64,000 nucleotides of DNA from Salinispora arenicola. GTDB taxonomy: Bacteria; Actinomycetota; Actinomycetes; Mycobacteriales; Micromonosporaceae. The notes beneath the pieces were generated by a model. That model was not told where the DNA came from and did no database searches. It was given only the letters and a program-made list of their open reading frames with translations. The stretch is taken from contig NZ_VFOL01000001.1 in the NCBI RefSeq assembly GCF_006716065.1, forward strand, positions 1,550,001-1,614,000, in the 5' to 3' direction. A program made the translations under genes and the position numbers. This document shows, piece after piece, positions 26,091 to 35,626 of this stretch; within the stretch, counting starts at the first letter, position 1; each line of letters starts with the position of its first letter.

Positions 26091-27397
26091 CTGTTCCCCG
26101 CATACGCAGGGGTGATCCGCTCGCCGCCCGGGTAGGCGATCCGGCGCTGGCCTGTTCCCCGCATACGCAGGGGTGATCCCTACTCATCGATCACGACAAT
26201 GCGCGGTCGGTGCTGTTCCCCGCATACGCGGGGGTGATCCCGCGACCAGGTCCCGGGTGTGCGCCTCGACCGGCTGTTCCCCGCATACGCGGGGGTGATC
26301 CTATCTCGAGGTAGTCGTCGACCGAGAGCCTGATCTGTTCCCCGCATACGCGGGGGTGATCCCGAGAGGAGTGCCCTGGTCATGGCAGCAAATCGCTGTT
26401 CCCCGCATACGCGGGGGTGATCCCTGTTCGCGGATTCGTTGCTGGATGGCCCGTATCTGTTCCCCGCATACGCGGGGGTGATCCCGGGCGGATCGGTGCG
26501 AGGGCGGCTCTGAGTCGCTGTTCCCCGCATACGCGGGGGTGATCCCTGTTCGCGGATTCGTTGCTGGATGGCCCGTATCTGTTCCCCGCATACGCGGGGG
26601 TGATCCCGGGCGGATCGGTGCGAGGGCGGCTCTGAGTCGCTGTTCCCCGCATACGCGGGGGTGATCCCGGTGGAGGACGCATTGTGCGCAGCAGAGAAAC
26701 CTGTTCCCCGCATACGCGGGGGTGATCCCGCTCGTGTCGCTAGGTCGGCGACCGCGCCGACCTGTTCCCCGCATACGCGGGGGTGATCCGCCCGGCGCGG
26801 GTCTGCCCGCCGGCGGCCTCGACTGTTCCCCGCATACGCGGGGGTGATCCTGGCGGGCCATTGAATGGCGGGTCATGAAGTGGCTGTTCCCCGCATACGC
26901 GGGGGTGATCCCCCGTAGGACGTGTTCACGAACGGCGTGCAGGCCTGTTCCCCGCATACGCGGGGGTGATCCCAGGCAGCTGCCAAGATGGTCGGGACTG
27001 GCCGCCCTGTTCCCCGCATACGCGGGGGTGATCCCGTGACACTGGCAAGGCTGCCCAACGCTCCGCCCTGTTCCCCGCATACGCGGGGGTGATCCGGTGG
27101 CTGCCCAACGCCCGCGGATTGCGGATGTCTGTTCCCCGCATACGCGGGGGTGATCCCGAGAGGGTGGCGTAGTCAGCGACGGGTTTGAACTGTTCCCCGC
27201 ATGCGCGGGGGTGATCCGCGGAGTTCGCCTGTGTTGGTTGACTAGTGATGCTGTTCCCCGCATGCGCGGGGGTGATCCCGACTAAGGCGGGTGCTCGCCG
27301 TCTATGACCCTGTTCCCCGCACAGGCGGGGTGATCCTGTCGTTGGCCCCGCTCGCCAGCAGGGTCTTGCCTGTTCCTCGCATACTCCGAAGCGAAGA
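26091..27397 (+). CRISPR. Type I-E-like CRISPR array, no cas genes nearby
   Basis: Repeats of 28 bases beginning CTGTTCCCCGCAT and ending GGGGGTGATCC, with the palindromic CCCCGC..GCGGGG core of type I-E. Starts: 26091, 26152, 26213, 26274, 26335, 26396, 26457, 26518, 26579, 26640, 26701, 26762, 26823, 26884, 26945, 27007, 27068, 27129, 27190, 27251, then a shortened one at 27310 and a decayed one at 27370. Spacers are 33 bases (34 before 27007, 31 before 27310). Repeats 1-2 carry ACGCAGGGG, the last intact ones ATGCGCG. Spacers 6-7 are repeated exactly as spacers 8-9. No cas gene is in the window. Confidence 0.97.
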
Positions 27398-27513
27398 TCG
27401 CCTAGCCGGATTTGTTGCGGATCGAATTGCAGTGATCCTTAACAAATCCGCCGTTGCGTCCGAGTCACTGCAATCCAGCCTAAGGAAAACTAGAGATCGT
27501 CCACCGGGACGTA

Positions 27514-28047
27514 TCACGCAAGTCGCGTGAAGCGTTCGTGGATCTGACGGGCGGCCTTGCCCGGACTGACGCTTCCGGTGTCGACCGCAAAATCCGCGTC
27601 CACCAGTGGAGGCGTTTCATCCCATGCGCGTAGCCGGGCTTCGGTGTCACCGGTTGATCGCGCGTCAATGCGCTCCCGAGCAACAGTACGGTTGCAGTGA
27701 AGGTAGACAGTGAGCCAGTGTGCTGCTGAAACGGACGACCTGACGGTCTGAACGGCTTCGATTTGGCCAAGATGAAGAACGGGTATATGCCCCTTGAGGT
27801 CTGCTTCGAGTTTGGCCCGATCGACAACATAAAGGGCTCCATACCGCCGGTTCTCCCACACGACATCACCTGAGCTCCGTATCTGCTCAAGATCTTCGAC
27901 GTTCGTCATCCGGTACCCCCTGGTTCTTCCTGGTCCCACCTTTAATCGAGGGAACAGCCGGTATGCCGGATCGATGTCATGCAGGGCGCGGGTTACCGTG
28001 TCTTTGCCCGCTGCGGGAGGTCCGTAAAGGATGACTCCACACATCAT
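27514..28047 (-). CDS. P-loop kinase (guanylate-kinase-like)
   Basis: About 178 residues from ATG 28047, which overlaps the stop of the upstream gene (ATGA). Walker A GPPAAGKDTVTRAL near the N-terminus; the segment VGPGRTRGYRM followed by GDVVWENRRYGALYVVDRA strongly recalls the guanylate kinase GMP-binding region. The C-terminal part is unlike housekeeping Gmk. Likely a nucleotide kinase with an element-specific role. Confidence 0.65.
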   Translation of the reverse strand: MMCGVILYGPPAAGKDTVTRALHDIDPAYRLFPRLKVGPGRTRGYRMTNVEDLEQIRSSGDVVWENRRYGALYVVDRAKLEADLKGHIPVLHLGQIEAVQTVRSSVSAAHWLTVYLHCNRTVARERIDARSTGDTEARLRAWDETPPLVDADFAVDTGSVSPGKAARQIHERFTRLA

Positions 28048-28895
28048 GATGTTCGCTCGAGTGTGGCTTCGAGTAGTTTCGCGGCCTGCTCCTGCAAGGG
28101 GGCACTCGATGCGCAATTCTCTACAACAAGATGAGAAACCGGTGGGCGAAAGTTAACGTCGATCGTGGAAAGATATGCGGGCCAGTTCGATAGCTTGAAA
28201 GCGTCGCGTGCGGCACCCCTCCGCCTAATGTAGGTGTGCATGGATTCCGGATCACAATATAGCCAAACAAAAGTCACGGCAGCGTCCAGGGTCGCAAAGG
28301 AGGCTACGGTTCGGTTAGTCCATGCCGAGTCGTTAAATTCGCGGAGGAACGGCGCAGTAACAATAACGCTGTTGCCGCACCCCACATTCTCCAACGCGGA
28401 GGCCCCCAGGGCCTCATACTCGCGTGGTCGGATCGCTCTCAGGTAGATTTCAGACTCCCGGTCGTGCGGTGACAAGCCGAGAACCTCAAGGGCGGCTTCG
28501 ACAACCGGACGAGTCGTCGTGTCCTTGTCGAGCATCGGCCAACCAGTCTGCCGCGCAAGGACCCGCCCGAGTTCGGTCTTTCCGCTGCCAGGAAAGCCGC
28601 CAATCAGCATGACATGCGGCTTCGGCAAGCGGATCAGACCACTTCGGGTTTGGCTCGGGTGACGCACCACCCGCTTGGAACGTGACTTACTTTCGATCAA
28701 ACCCTCGGCGCTGAGCAGCTTCATTGCCTCGCTGATGGTAAAGACGCTGGTGTTCCACTCTGCGGCCAGCTCCCGGGTCGACGGCAGCACCTGACCGTCG
28801 CGCAGCACGCCGGCCTCGATGTCGTTGCGGATGTGACGAGCCACCTGCTGGTGCTTGCTCTCTACTGGCGAGAGGTGCGGACGGGGGGATGGCAT
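28044..28895 (-). CDS. GntR HTH fused to P-loop kinase domain
   Basis: 283 residues. Residues about 12-80 form a GntR winged helix (LPSTRELAAEWNTSVFTIS). Residues about 93-280 form an AAA_33/zeta-toxin-like P-loop kinase with Walker A IGGFPGSGKTELG and a DKD segment (GWPMLDKDTTTRPVV). Coupled by ATGA to the next kinase. The fusion could make a regulator sensing or modifying a small molecule. It is divergent from the transfer operon, whose promoter region holds repeated CAGTTGGTAG boxes that may be its targets. Confidence 0.68.
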   Translation of the reverse strand: MPSPRPHLSPVESKHQQVARHIRNDIEAGVLRDGQVLPSTRELAAEWNTSVFTISEAMKLLSAEGLIESKSRSKRVVRHPSQTRSGLIRLPKPHVMLIGGFPGSGKTELGRVLARQTGWPMLDKDTTTRPVVEAALEVLGLSPHDRESEIYLRAIRPREYEALGASALENVGCGNSVIVTAPFLREFNDSAWTNRTVASFATLDAAVTFVWLYCDPESMHTYIRRRGAARDAFKLSNWPAYLSTIDVNFRPPVSHLVVENCASSAPLQEQAAKLLEATLERTS

Positions 28896-29007
28896 GGGTG
28901 TCCTCGCTTTGGATGCCGCTCGTAGTGGCTGAGCCTACCAGTCGCCTAACAGTTGTTCGAACGGTCGTGCCTGCTCAGGAGCCCTCCAAGAAAGATCTTG
29001 GACCAAA

Positions 29008-29040
29008 CAGTTGGTAGGTTGACCTATCAGTTGGTAGTGT
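29008..29040 (+). promoter_or_regulatory. Promoter with 20-bp-spaced direct repeats
   Basis: CAGTTGGTAG at 29008-29017 and at 29028-29037, exactly two helical turns apart; a related AACAGTTG lies at 28948. TTGGTA (29011) and TAGTGT (29035) could be -35 and -10 with an 18-base spacer. Repression by one of the two GntR proteins is inferred. Confidence 0.5.
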
Positions 29041-29116
29041 CGTGTCCATCGAAGCGCAGCCAACGGGCGTCAGCGTTGAGCGGACATGCGAGAACCAGCG
29101 ATGGAGGAGATCAGAG

Positions 29117-29443
29117 ATGCGGAACATTCCGGTGAATCTTGGTGGGTTCAAGTTGCGGGTGGTGGAGGAGCCGGCGTTGAAGGTGGATCAGGAGGGGAAG
29201 GTGAAGACCGCGTATGGGACGGATGACCCGCTGTATGTGGTGTCGGTGTTCGCGAAGCCGGTGGCGACGGAGAGTGGTTTCCGGGGGAAGGGGTCGGAGT
29301 TCAAGGTCACTCTGGCGATGAACCCGGGTGAGGTGGCCGAGGGTGACGTGGTGGAGCTGAACGGGCCGACCGTGTCCTATTGGGAGAATGAGGGCAAGTC
29401 GGGTCTGTCGTGGAAGGCGATGAGCCTGAAGCCGGTTGGCTAG
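29117..29443 (+). CDS. Conserved AICE protein, unknown function
   Basis: 108 residues from ATG 29117 with the ribosome site GGAGGAGA. A beta-rich fold is suggested by FKLRVVEEPALKVDQEGKVK and YVVSVFAKPVA. I recognise this as a widespread first gene of actinomycete element transfer operons. Single-stranded DNA binding or stability functions have been suggested for similar size proteins, but the sequence shows no proof. Confidence 0.65.
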   Translation: MRNIPVNLGGFKLRVVEEPALKVDQEGKVKTAYGTDDPLYVVSVFAKPVATESGFRGKGSEFKVTLAMNPGEVAEGDVVELNGPTVSYWENEGKSGLSWKAMSLKPVG

Positions 29444-29654
29444 GGCAGGATTTTTGGCCCTGCCCCTGTGTGGTGGGTGACCCGTTCGAGTCGGGTCAGG
29501 GCGCGTGTGGTCGAGGTCGTGTGACCCAGTGTTCTGGTCGCATTCTCGGTAGCTGGTTTTTTGATAATTCCACAGTGGATATCTCCTTGCCTAAAACAGC
29601 CCTGTATTAGTGATTTCAGACTCGTTGTTTTGCGATTTTGGAAGGGAGGTTGTG

Positions 29655-29780
29655 ATGTCGGATCTTGAGTTGATTCTGATTGGTTTGCTGGTCCTGTCGG
29701 TGTCGGTGAATGTTGGTTTGTTGCGTCGTGAGGGTCGGCGGTGGCGTCGTGTGTGGCGTTTGACCGGTCGGGATTGGTAG
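29655..29780 (+). CDS. Small single-pass membrane peptide
   Basis: 41 residues from ATG 29655, preceded by GGAAGGGAGG. LELILIGLLVLSVSVNVGLL is a membrane helix, followed by an Arg/Trp-rich tail (RREGRRWRRVWRL). A/T-rich DNA upstream probably holds a promoter. Likely part of the element's transfer gene set. Confidence 0.6.
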   Translation: MSDLELILIGLLVLSVSVNVGLLRREGRRWRRVWRLTGRDW

Positions 29781-29888
29781 CCCTGGCGCGGAAGGTTCTA
29801 TCCATCCCTCAAGCGGTGCGTGTTGTGGGGTGGGTGGTGCCCGCCGCCCTGGCTGGGTACGTGAATTGTCGTGGAGAGGGGAGTAGGT

Positions 29889-30164
29889 ATGGATGTGGTT
29901 CCGGAGGCGTGGAAGGAGTTGACGGGCCGGTCTCGGTATGAGGCTTTGGTGGGGAACGCGCAGGGTTTGGCGATGCTGCTGGATGGGGTGTCGAGCCTGA
30001 TCAAGGCGTGTGAACCGCCGTCCGGGAGTTTGTATCAGTTCGCGGCTCGGGTGGAGGACCTGGAGGAGGCGCATAAGCAGGCCGTGGAGACGTTGCGCAC
30101 GTTTGTGGTGCGGGTGAAGGCGTTTGAGGCTGATCTGGTGTCGAAGCCGTGGAAGGTGTCCTGA
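29889..30164 (+). CDS. Small helical AICE protein
   Basis: 91 residues from ATG 29889 behind GAGAGGGGAG. Mostly helical with a coiled-coil-like region (RVEDLEEAHKQAVETLRTF). Stop shares one base with the next start, so both are coupled. Function unknown. Confidence 0.6.
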   Translation: MDVVPEAWKELTGRSRYEALVGNAQGLAMLLDGVSSLIKACEPPSGSLYQFAARVEDLEEAHKQAVETLRTFVVRVKAFEADLVSKPWKVS

Positions 30165-30400
30165 TGTCGTATCGGGTGTCGGACACGTACGACGGTGTTG
30201 ATCAGGCCATGCGGTTGTTGCGTCGGTCGATGAAGGGCATGCCGCAGCGGTACCGGTACATGAAGCAGTACGACGATTTACGTCGGGCGGTCGCGGTGTT
30301 GGTGATCCTTTTGGAGGAGGCTACGCCGTGGTTGGAGGAAACCGATAAGGCAAAAACGGCGACGACGCGGGCGCGGAAGATGTTCGCCGCTGTCCGCTAG
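30164..30400 (+). CDS. Small helical AICE protein
   Basis: 78 residues from ATG 30164 (TGATG overlap). Basic N-terminus, helical core with LRRAVAVLVILLEEATPWL. Could work with the previous product. Function unknown. Confidence 0.6.
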   Translation: MSYRVSDTYDGVDQAMRLLRRSMKGMPQRYRYMKQYDDLRRAVAVLVILLEEATPWLEETDKAKTATTRARKMFAAVR

Positions 30401-30418
30401 TAGCAGCACTTTATTTGT

Positions 30419-30458
30419 GGGGTTCGGGTCGGTGGTGACTGATCCGGACCCCCTTTTC
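30419..30458 (+). terminator. Terminator before the tra gene
   Basis: GGGGTTCGG and CCGGACCCC form a 9-bp stem with one wobble pair, followed by CTTTTC. Confidence 0.6.
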
Positions 30459-30491
30459 AACTCCCAGAATCCGATTTGGATGGTGTGATAA

Positions 30492-31850
30492 ATGGGCACT
30501 ACGCAGCGTCGTCAGGGTTGGGAATGGCGTGTCGCGGGGTGGACGGTGCGGCACCCGGGTTTCGTGGCCATGCCGGCCGCCGCCGCCGCGAGTGTCGCCC
30601 AGTTCGGCCCGGCCACGGTCGGTGGTGCCGCTGCGGGTGCGCTGGCAGCAGGTGTCGGCTGGTACCGGGGACACCCCGAGTCGTGGGAGGCGGTGGTAGC
30701 TCCGAGGTTGCGGGCGGTCTGCCGTCGGTGGCTGTCCCGGGCGTATCTGGGTCCGGGGTGGAGCCGGGTCGTGGAAGCCTGTGGCCTGGTCACGGTTCAC
30801 CGGGTCACCGGGGTGATGTCGGTGCCGCGCATCATCCGGATCCGCTCGCATTCCCCGTCCACCGAAACCGTGTACGTGCGGCTGCTGTTCGGGCAGACCC
30901 CGAAACTGTGGGAAGAAGCGGCTGAGGCTTTGGCGGTGGCGCTGCGGGCGGAGCGGATCGGGGTGGAGCGGGTCGGCCCGCAGGTCATCGCCCTGATCGT
31001 GCAACGGTCGGAGCCGTTCGACCAGGTGATCGTGCCACCGGACCTCCCCGCCGACGCTGACGCCGCGTCGCTGGGGCGGGTGTATCTGGGGGAGACCGAG
31101 TACGGCAGCGACTGGCACGCGCCGTTGATCGGGCAGCACTGGCTCGTCTCCGGCGCCACCGGCTCCGGCAAAAACAGCGTGACGTGGATGGCGTTACGGG
31201 CGTGTGCTCCGTTGATCCGCGACGGCCTGGTCCGCCTCCACGTGATCAACCCCAAGGGCACCGAGCTCAACGCGCTCACACCGGTCGCGTACCGGTACGC
31301 CGAATCCGACGGCGACATCGTGGAGGTACTGTCCGGCTTCTGGGAGATCATGCAGGACCGCAAGAAGGTCCTGGCCGAGCAGGGACGACGCACCTTCGAC
31401 ATGTCCCACCACACACCCCTCGACCTTTTGCTCGTCGACGAGCTGGGGGCGGTCACCGGCTACGGAGACCGATCACTAACTCGGGGTGCTCAGGCGGTGC
31501 TGCCGCTGATCCTGTCCCAGGCCCGCGCCCTGGGCGGTACCGTGATCGGCGCGTTGCAGGAACCCACCAAGGACGTCATCCCGCAGCGGGACCTGTTCAG
31601 TCTGCGGGTGTGTCTGCGGTCCACCTCCGCCGGGCATCCCGACATGGTCCTCGGTGAGGACATGCGCCGCCGGGGCGCTCTGGCCGATGAGATCCCGAAC
31701 GAGCCGGGCTCGGCGGGTATCGGGTTCGTCGTCAAGCAGCGTTCCCGAACTCCGATGCGGGTGCGGGCGGCGTATTGCGATGACACCGATGTAGCCGACC
31801 TTGTCCGCGTCGCCGGGTGGCCGCACACCGAACTCGCGGCCACCGGGTGA
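30492..31850 (+). CDS. FtsK/SpoIIIE-type DNA translocase (Tra)
   Basis: 452 residues. Membrane-associated N-terminus (AAAAASVAQFGPATVGGAAA), then Walker A SGATGSGKNSVTWMAL (residues about 221-236) and Walker B LDLLLVDELGAVTG (about 311-324). The GK-Asn-Ser form of Walker A is usual among TraSA/TraB-like proteins. It should move double-stranded element DNA between mycelia, as in pSAM2. Its stop overlaps the next gene. Confidence 0.85.
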   Translation: MGTTQRRQGWEWRVAGWTVRHPGFVAMPAAAAASVAQFGPATVGGAAAGALAAGVGWYRGHPESWEAVVAPRLRAVCRRWLSRAYLGPGWSRVVEACGLVTVHRVTGVMSVPRIIRIRSHSPSTETVYVRLLFGQTPKLWEEAAEALAVALRAERIGVERVGPQVIALIVQRSEPFDQVIVPPDLPADADAASLGRVYLGETEYGSDWHAPLIGQHWLVSGATGSGKNSVTWMALRACAPLIRDGLVRLHVINPKGTELNALTPVAYRYAESDGDIVEVLSGFWEIMQDRKKVLAEQGRRTFDMSHHTPLDLLLVDELGAVTGYGDRSLTRGAQAVLPLILSQARALGGTVIGALQEPTKDVIPQRDLFSLRVCLRSTSAGHPDMVLGEDMRRRGALADEIPNEPGSAGIGFVVKQRSRTPMRVRAAYCDDTDVADLVRVAGWPHTELAATG

Positions 31851-32743
31851 CCGGCATGGACGACGACACCGCTGGGCGGTCGGTGAAGCAGCCCCGCCAG
31901 GTGCGCCGGCTCAGCAAACGCCTCGACGTGGCCCGGCAGCTACACGACCTGGAACAAGACTCCGCCCTGGACATCGTGGAGATCGATCGGCTGCGGGTGA
32001 GCGTGACCCGCCATCTGTGGATGTTCCTCGCGATCGGCTTGTTCTTCACCACCACGGGCGTACACGACTTCCTCGCCGGGGATCTCACGCCGGCCGACCC
32101 GGTGTGGTGGGGAAGCTGGGGCGTGGAGCCCTGCCTCGCCGGAATCCTGATCACCATCCTGCGGTGGGAAGCCGCGATGATCGCCCGCGACATCAAGATT
32201 GATTCCCGGGTGGTCGCCTGGCTGAAACGGTTCCTGCTCGGCTGCACCCTGATCATGAACGTGGTGCCAGTCCTGATGCCCCGCCACGGCGGAATCAGCC
32301 CCGGAATGCTCGCCGCGCACATCATGGTCCCGATCCTGGTCTTCCTCCTGGCCGAGGTCATGCCGATCGTCCAGGCCCGCTGCATGCAAGCCCGCCGCGC
32401 CATCACCCTGCCCACCCCGCAACATCCCGCACCCACCCCGGCACCCGCACCCCCTCCGGCTCCGGCTCCGGCTAGCGTGCCGGCACCCGTGATGCAACCC
32501 CCCGTTCCTCCAGCCCCAGCCCCAGCCCCGGTTCACCACCTCGCCGAGGTGAACGCGCCAGTGTCCCTGGACGGACTGGGCATCCCGACCGGGGTACAAA
32601 CCCAGATCCGCCGTCTCATCACCGACCTGGACCGACCGGCTACCGCCGCTGACATTCAGCAGGCCACCCGGCTACCGCTGCCTCTCGCCGCCCGGGTCGC
32701 TGACCGGCTCACCCCCGCCAGCATGAACGGGCACGCGCACTAA
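31847..32743 (+). CDS. Membrane Spd-like protein with Pro/Ala-rich linker
   Basis: GTG 31847 overlaps the tra stop (ATG 31856 also possible). Four hydrophobic segments lie at about residues 55-75, 90-110, 135-150 and 165-185, as in DUF2637-like proteins of AICEs. A Pro/Ala repeat linker (about 195-240) and a C-terminal helical domain (QIRRLITDLDRPATAADIQQ) follow. Probably helps spread the element in mycelium. Confidence 0.65.
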   Translation: MTGMDDDTAGRSVKQPRQVRRLSKRLDVARQLHDLEQDSALDIVEIDRLRVSVTRHLWMFLAIGLFFTTTGVHDFLAGDLTPADPVWWGSWGVEPCLAGILITILRWEAAMIARDIKIDSRVVAWLKRFLLGCTLIMNVVPVLMPRHGGISPGMLAAHIMVPILVFLLAEVMPIVQARCMQARRAITLPTPQHPAPTPAPAPPPAPAPASVPAPVMQPPVPPAPAPAPVHHLAEVNAPVSLDGLGIPTGVQTQIRRLITDLDRPATAADIQQATRLPLPLAARVADRLTPASMNGHAH

Positions 32744-32784
32744 CCGCGTACCTCGCCCGTCCTGGCCTCGGTCGTTTTTCTGAT

Positions 32785-32820
32785 CTGCCGCGCCCCTACC
32801 AAATTCCTGGGGCGCGGCAG
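32785..32820 (+). terminator. Terminator after the spd-like gene
   Basis: Perfect 12-bp stem CTGCCGCGCCCC / GGGGCGCGGCAG, loop of 12. Confidence 0.75.
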
Positions 32821-32879
32821 ACCCCCGCGCAGCTTCCTTGATCCGTTGATCCAGCCTGCCCGGAAGTGGAGACACACCC

Positions 32880-33560
32880 ATGTTTCATCCACTGCTCGAC
32901 CTACCTGCCGCTCTCGCTGCCGGTCTGCTCCTGGCCGCCGCTGTCGCCCTGGCCTCCCGGCACCGGTTGCGGACCCTGCGCCACGAACTCGCCGCGCTGC
33001 GCCGCGCCGCCCTGCTCGATCCGCTGACCGGCCTCGCGAACCGGGCCGGACTCACCCAGGCATGGACACGCCTCGCCCCCACCAAGCCGCATGTGGCCGT
33101 GATCGACCTTGACGGCTTCAAACCCATCAACGACACCCACGGCCACGCTGCCGGCGACATCCTGCTCACCACCATCGCCCACCGCCTCCACACGATCAAC
33201 GGCGTAGCAGCCCGTCTCGGCGGAGACGAATTCGCCGCCCTCATCAGCCACCCCAACCCCACCACCGTCGCCACCCGCCTCGCCCGCACGATCGCTGCCC
33301 CTGTCCGACTGCCGAACGGGGCCACGGTCCGTGTCACCGCGAGCATCGGCCTCGCCCCCACCACTGCTGGTGACCTACCCGCCGCCCTCGCCGCCGCTGA
33401 CGCCGCCATGCTCCGCGCCAAAACCAGCAAAACCGGCCCCGCCCTCTACGACCCCGCCCGCGACGACCACACCACCGCCGATCTTCGGCCGGGCGTGCGG
33501 ACCCGAGACCTCCCCACCCCTAACCCCTGGGGCCTACCCGTACCGGAGGCCATCACATGA
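32880..33560 (+). CDS. GGDEF-domain protein (putative diguanylate cyclase)
   Basis: 226 residues. One N-terminal membrane helix (LLDLPAALAAGLLLAAAVAL), then a GGDEF domain with DPLTGLANR, VIDLDGFKPINDTHGHAAGD and catalytic RLGGDEFAAL (about residues 112-121). The Asp/Glu and substrate residues are kept, so it should make c-di-GMP. The RxxD inhibitory site before GGDEF is missing. In the element's replication operon, with 4-base overlaps onward. Confidence 0.82.
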   Translation: MFHPLLDLPAALAAGLLLAAAVALASRHRLRTLRHELAALRRAALLDPLTGLANRAGLTQAWTRLAPTKPHVAVIDLDGFKPINDTHGHAAGDILLTTIAHRLHTINGVAARLGGDEFAALISHPNPTTVATRLARTIAAPVRLPNGATVRVTASIGLAPTTAGDLPAALAAADAAMLRAKTSKTGPALYDPARDDHTTADLRPGVRTRDLPTPNPWGLPVPEAIT

Positions 33561-33865
33561 ACACCCGAACCACCCGCCGCACCACCGGTCACACCGACTG
33601 GTGCGGCCGTGACCACCGCTGCAACCTCGGCGAACACCGCTCCGACGACATCGTGGTGGACCTCCCCGCCCGTGCCCGCGCTGTCCTCGTCCGCGTCCGC
33701 ACCGCCACCGGCCGCGACCACGCCGACATCCGCGTCCGGGTCGCCCTCGCCCCCACCGAGCCTGCGGCTCGCCGTCAGCTTGCCGGACTGCTCGGCGACC
33801 TGAGGCACACCGTCACCCGCGCCGCCATCGCCACCCACCCCCACCCACGAAGCAACCTGCGATGA
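33557..33865 (+). CDS. Small AICE protein with Cys/His N-terminus
   Basis: 102 residues, ATGA overlap with the GGDEF gene. HTDWCGRDHRC could bind metal; the rest is Arg-rich. Overlaps the next gene by 4 bases. Function unknown. Confidence 0.6.
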   Translation: MNTRTTRRTTGHTDWCGRDHRCNLGEHRSDDIVVDLPARARAVLVRVRTATGRDHADIRVRVALAPTEPAARRQLAGLLGDLRHTVTRAAIATHPHPRSNLR

Positions 33866-34061
33866 AGCGCCCTACCCATCCCGCCGCCGCCGTTCGCGCC
33901 GCCCGCCCCGGGCATGTCAGGTGCGCGGCCGGCTGCGGCTGGCCCCTCGACCCCGCCGCCCGCACCGGATGCGACGGCAACCCGGCTGCTTTCGACCGCC
34001 ACCCCGGCTGCGAAGCCCCCACCACAACCACCAGGCGGTCCCGGCATCTTCGGAGCGTCCC

Positions 34062-34065
<4 letters not shown>
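33862..34065 (+). CDS. Small Cys-rich AICE protein
   Basis: 67 residues, ATGA overlaps at both ends. CAAGCGWPLDP and a further GCDGN and GCE suggest a zinc-binding knuckle. Next gene is the replication initiator. Function unknown. Confidence 0.6.
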
Positions 34066-35405
<1,340 letters not shown>

Positions 35406-35407
35406 TC

Positions 35408-35626
35408 ATGGAGGATAATGACGAACTGTTGACTGTCAAGGAAGCCGCCTCAATTTTGCGTACCAAAGAGCGCTTTCCCCGGCGGCTCATAGCTGAGCGG
35501 CGGATTAGATACATAAAGCTCGGTGGACATCACGTCCGTATTCCTCGTAGTGCCCTGGTTGCGTTCATTTCGGCTGGGACCGTTGAGCCTGTCACGGTTG
35601 CTTGGAATTCTGGTCAGGTGGCCTGA
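35408..35626 (+). CDS. xis: Excisionase (Xis), MerR-like HTH
   Basis: 72 residues from ATG 35408 behind GGAAAGGAATA. LLTVKEAASILRTKERFPRR is a DNA-binding winged helix of excisionase type, followed by KLGGHHVRIPRSAL. The stop overlaps the integrase start. It directs excision with Int. Confidence 0.85.
   Translation: MEDNDELLTVKEAASILRTKERFPRRLIAERRIRYIKLGGHHVRIPRSALVAFISAGTVEPVTVAWNSGQVA

Noticed and set aside
26180..27263. Long minus-strand frames across the CRISPR array with repeated GSPPRMRGT-type peptides
   Set aside because: They are translations of the repeats and spacers, not genes.
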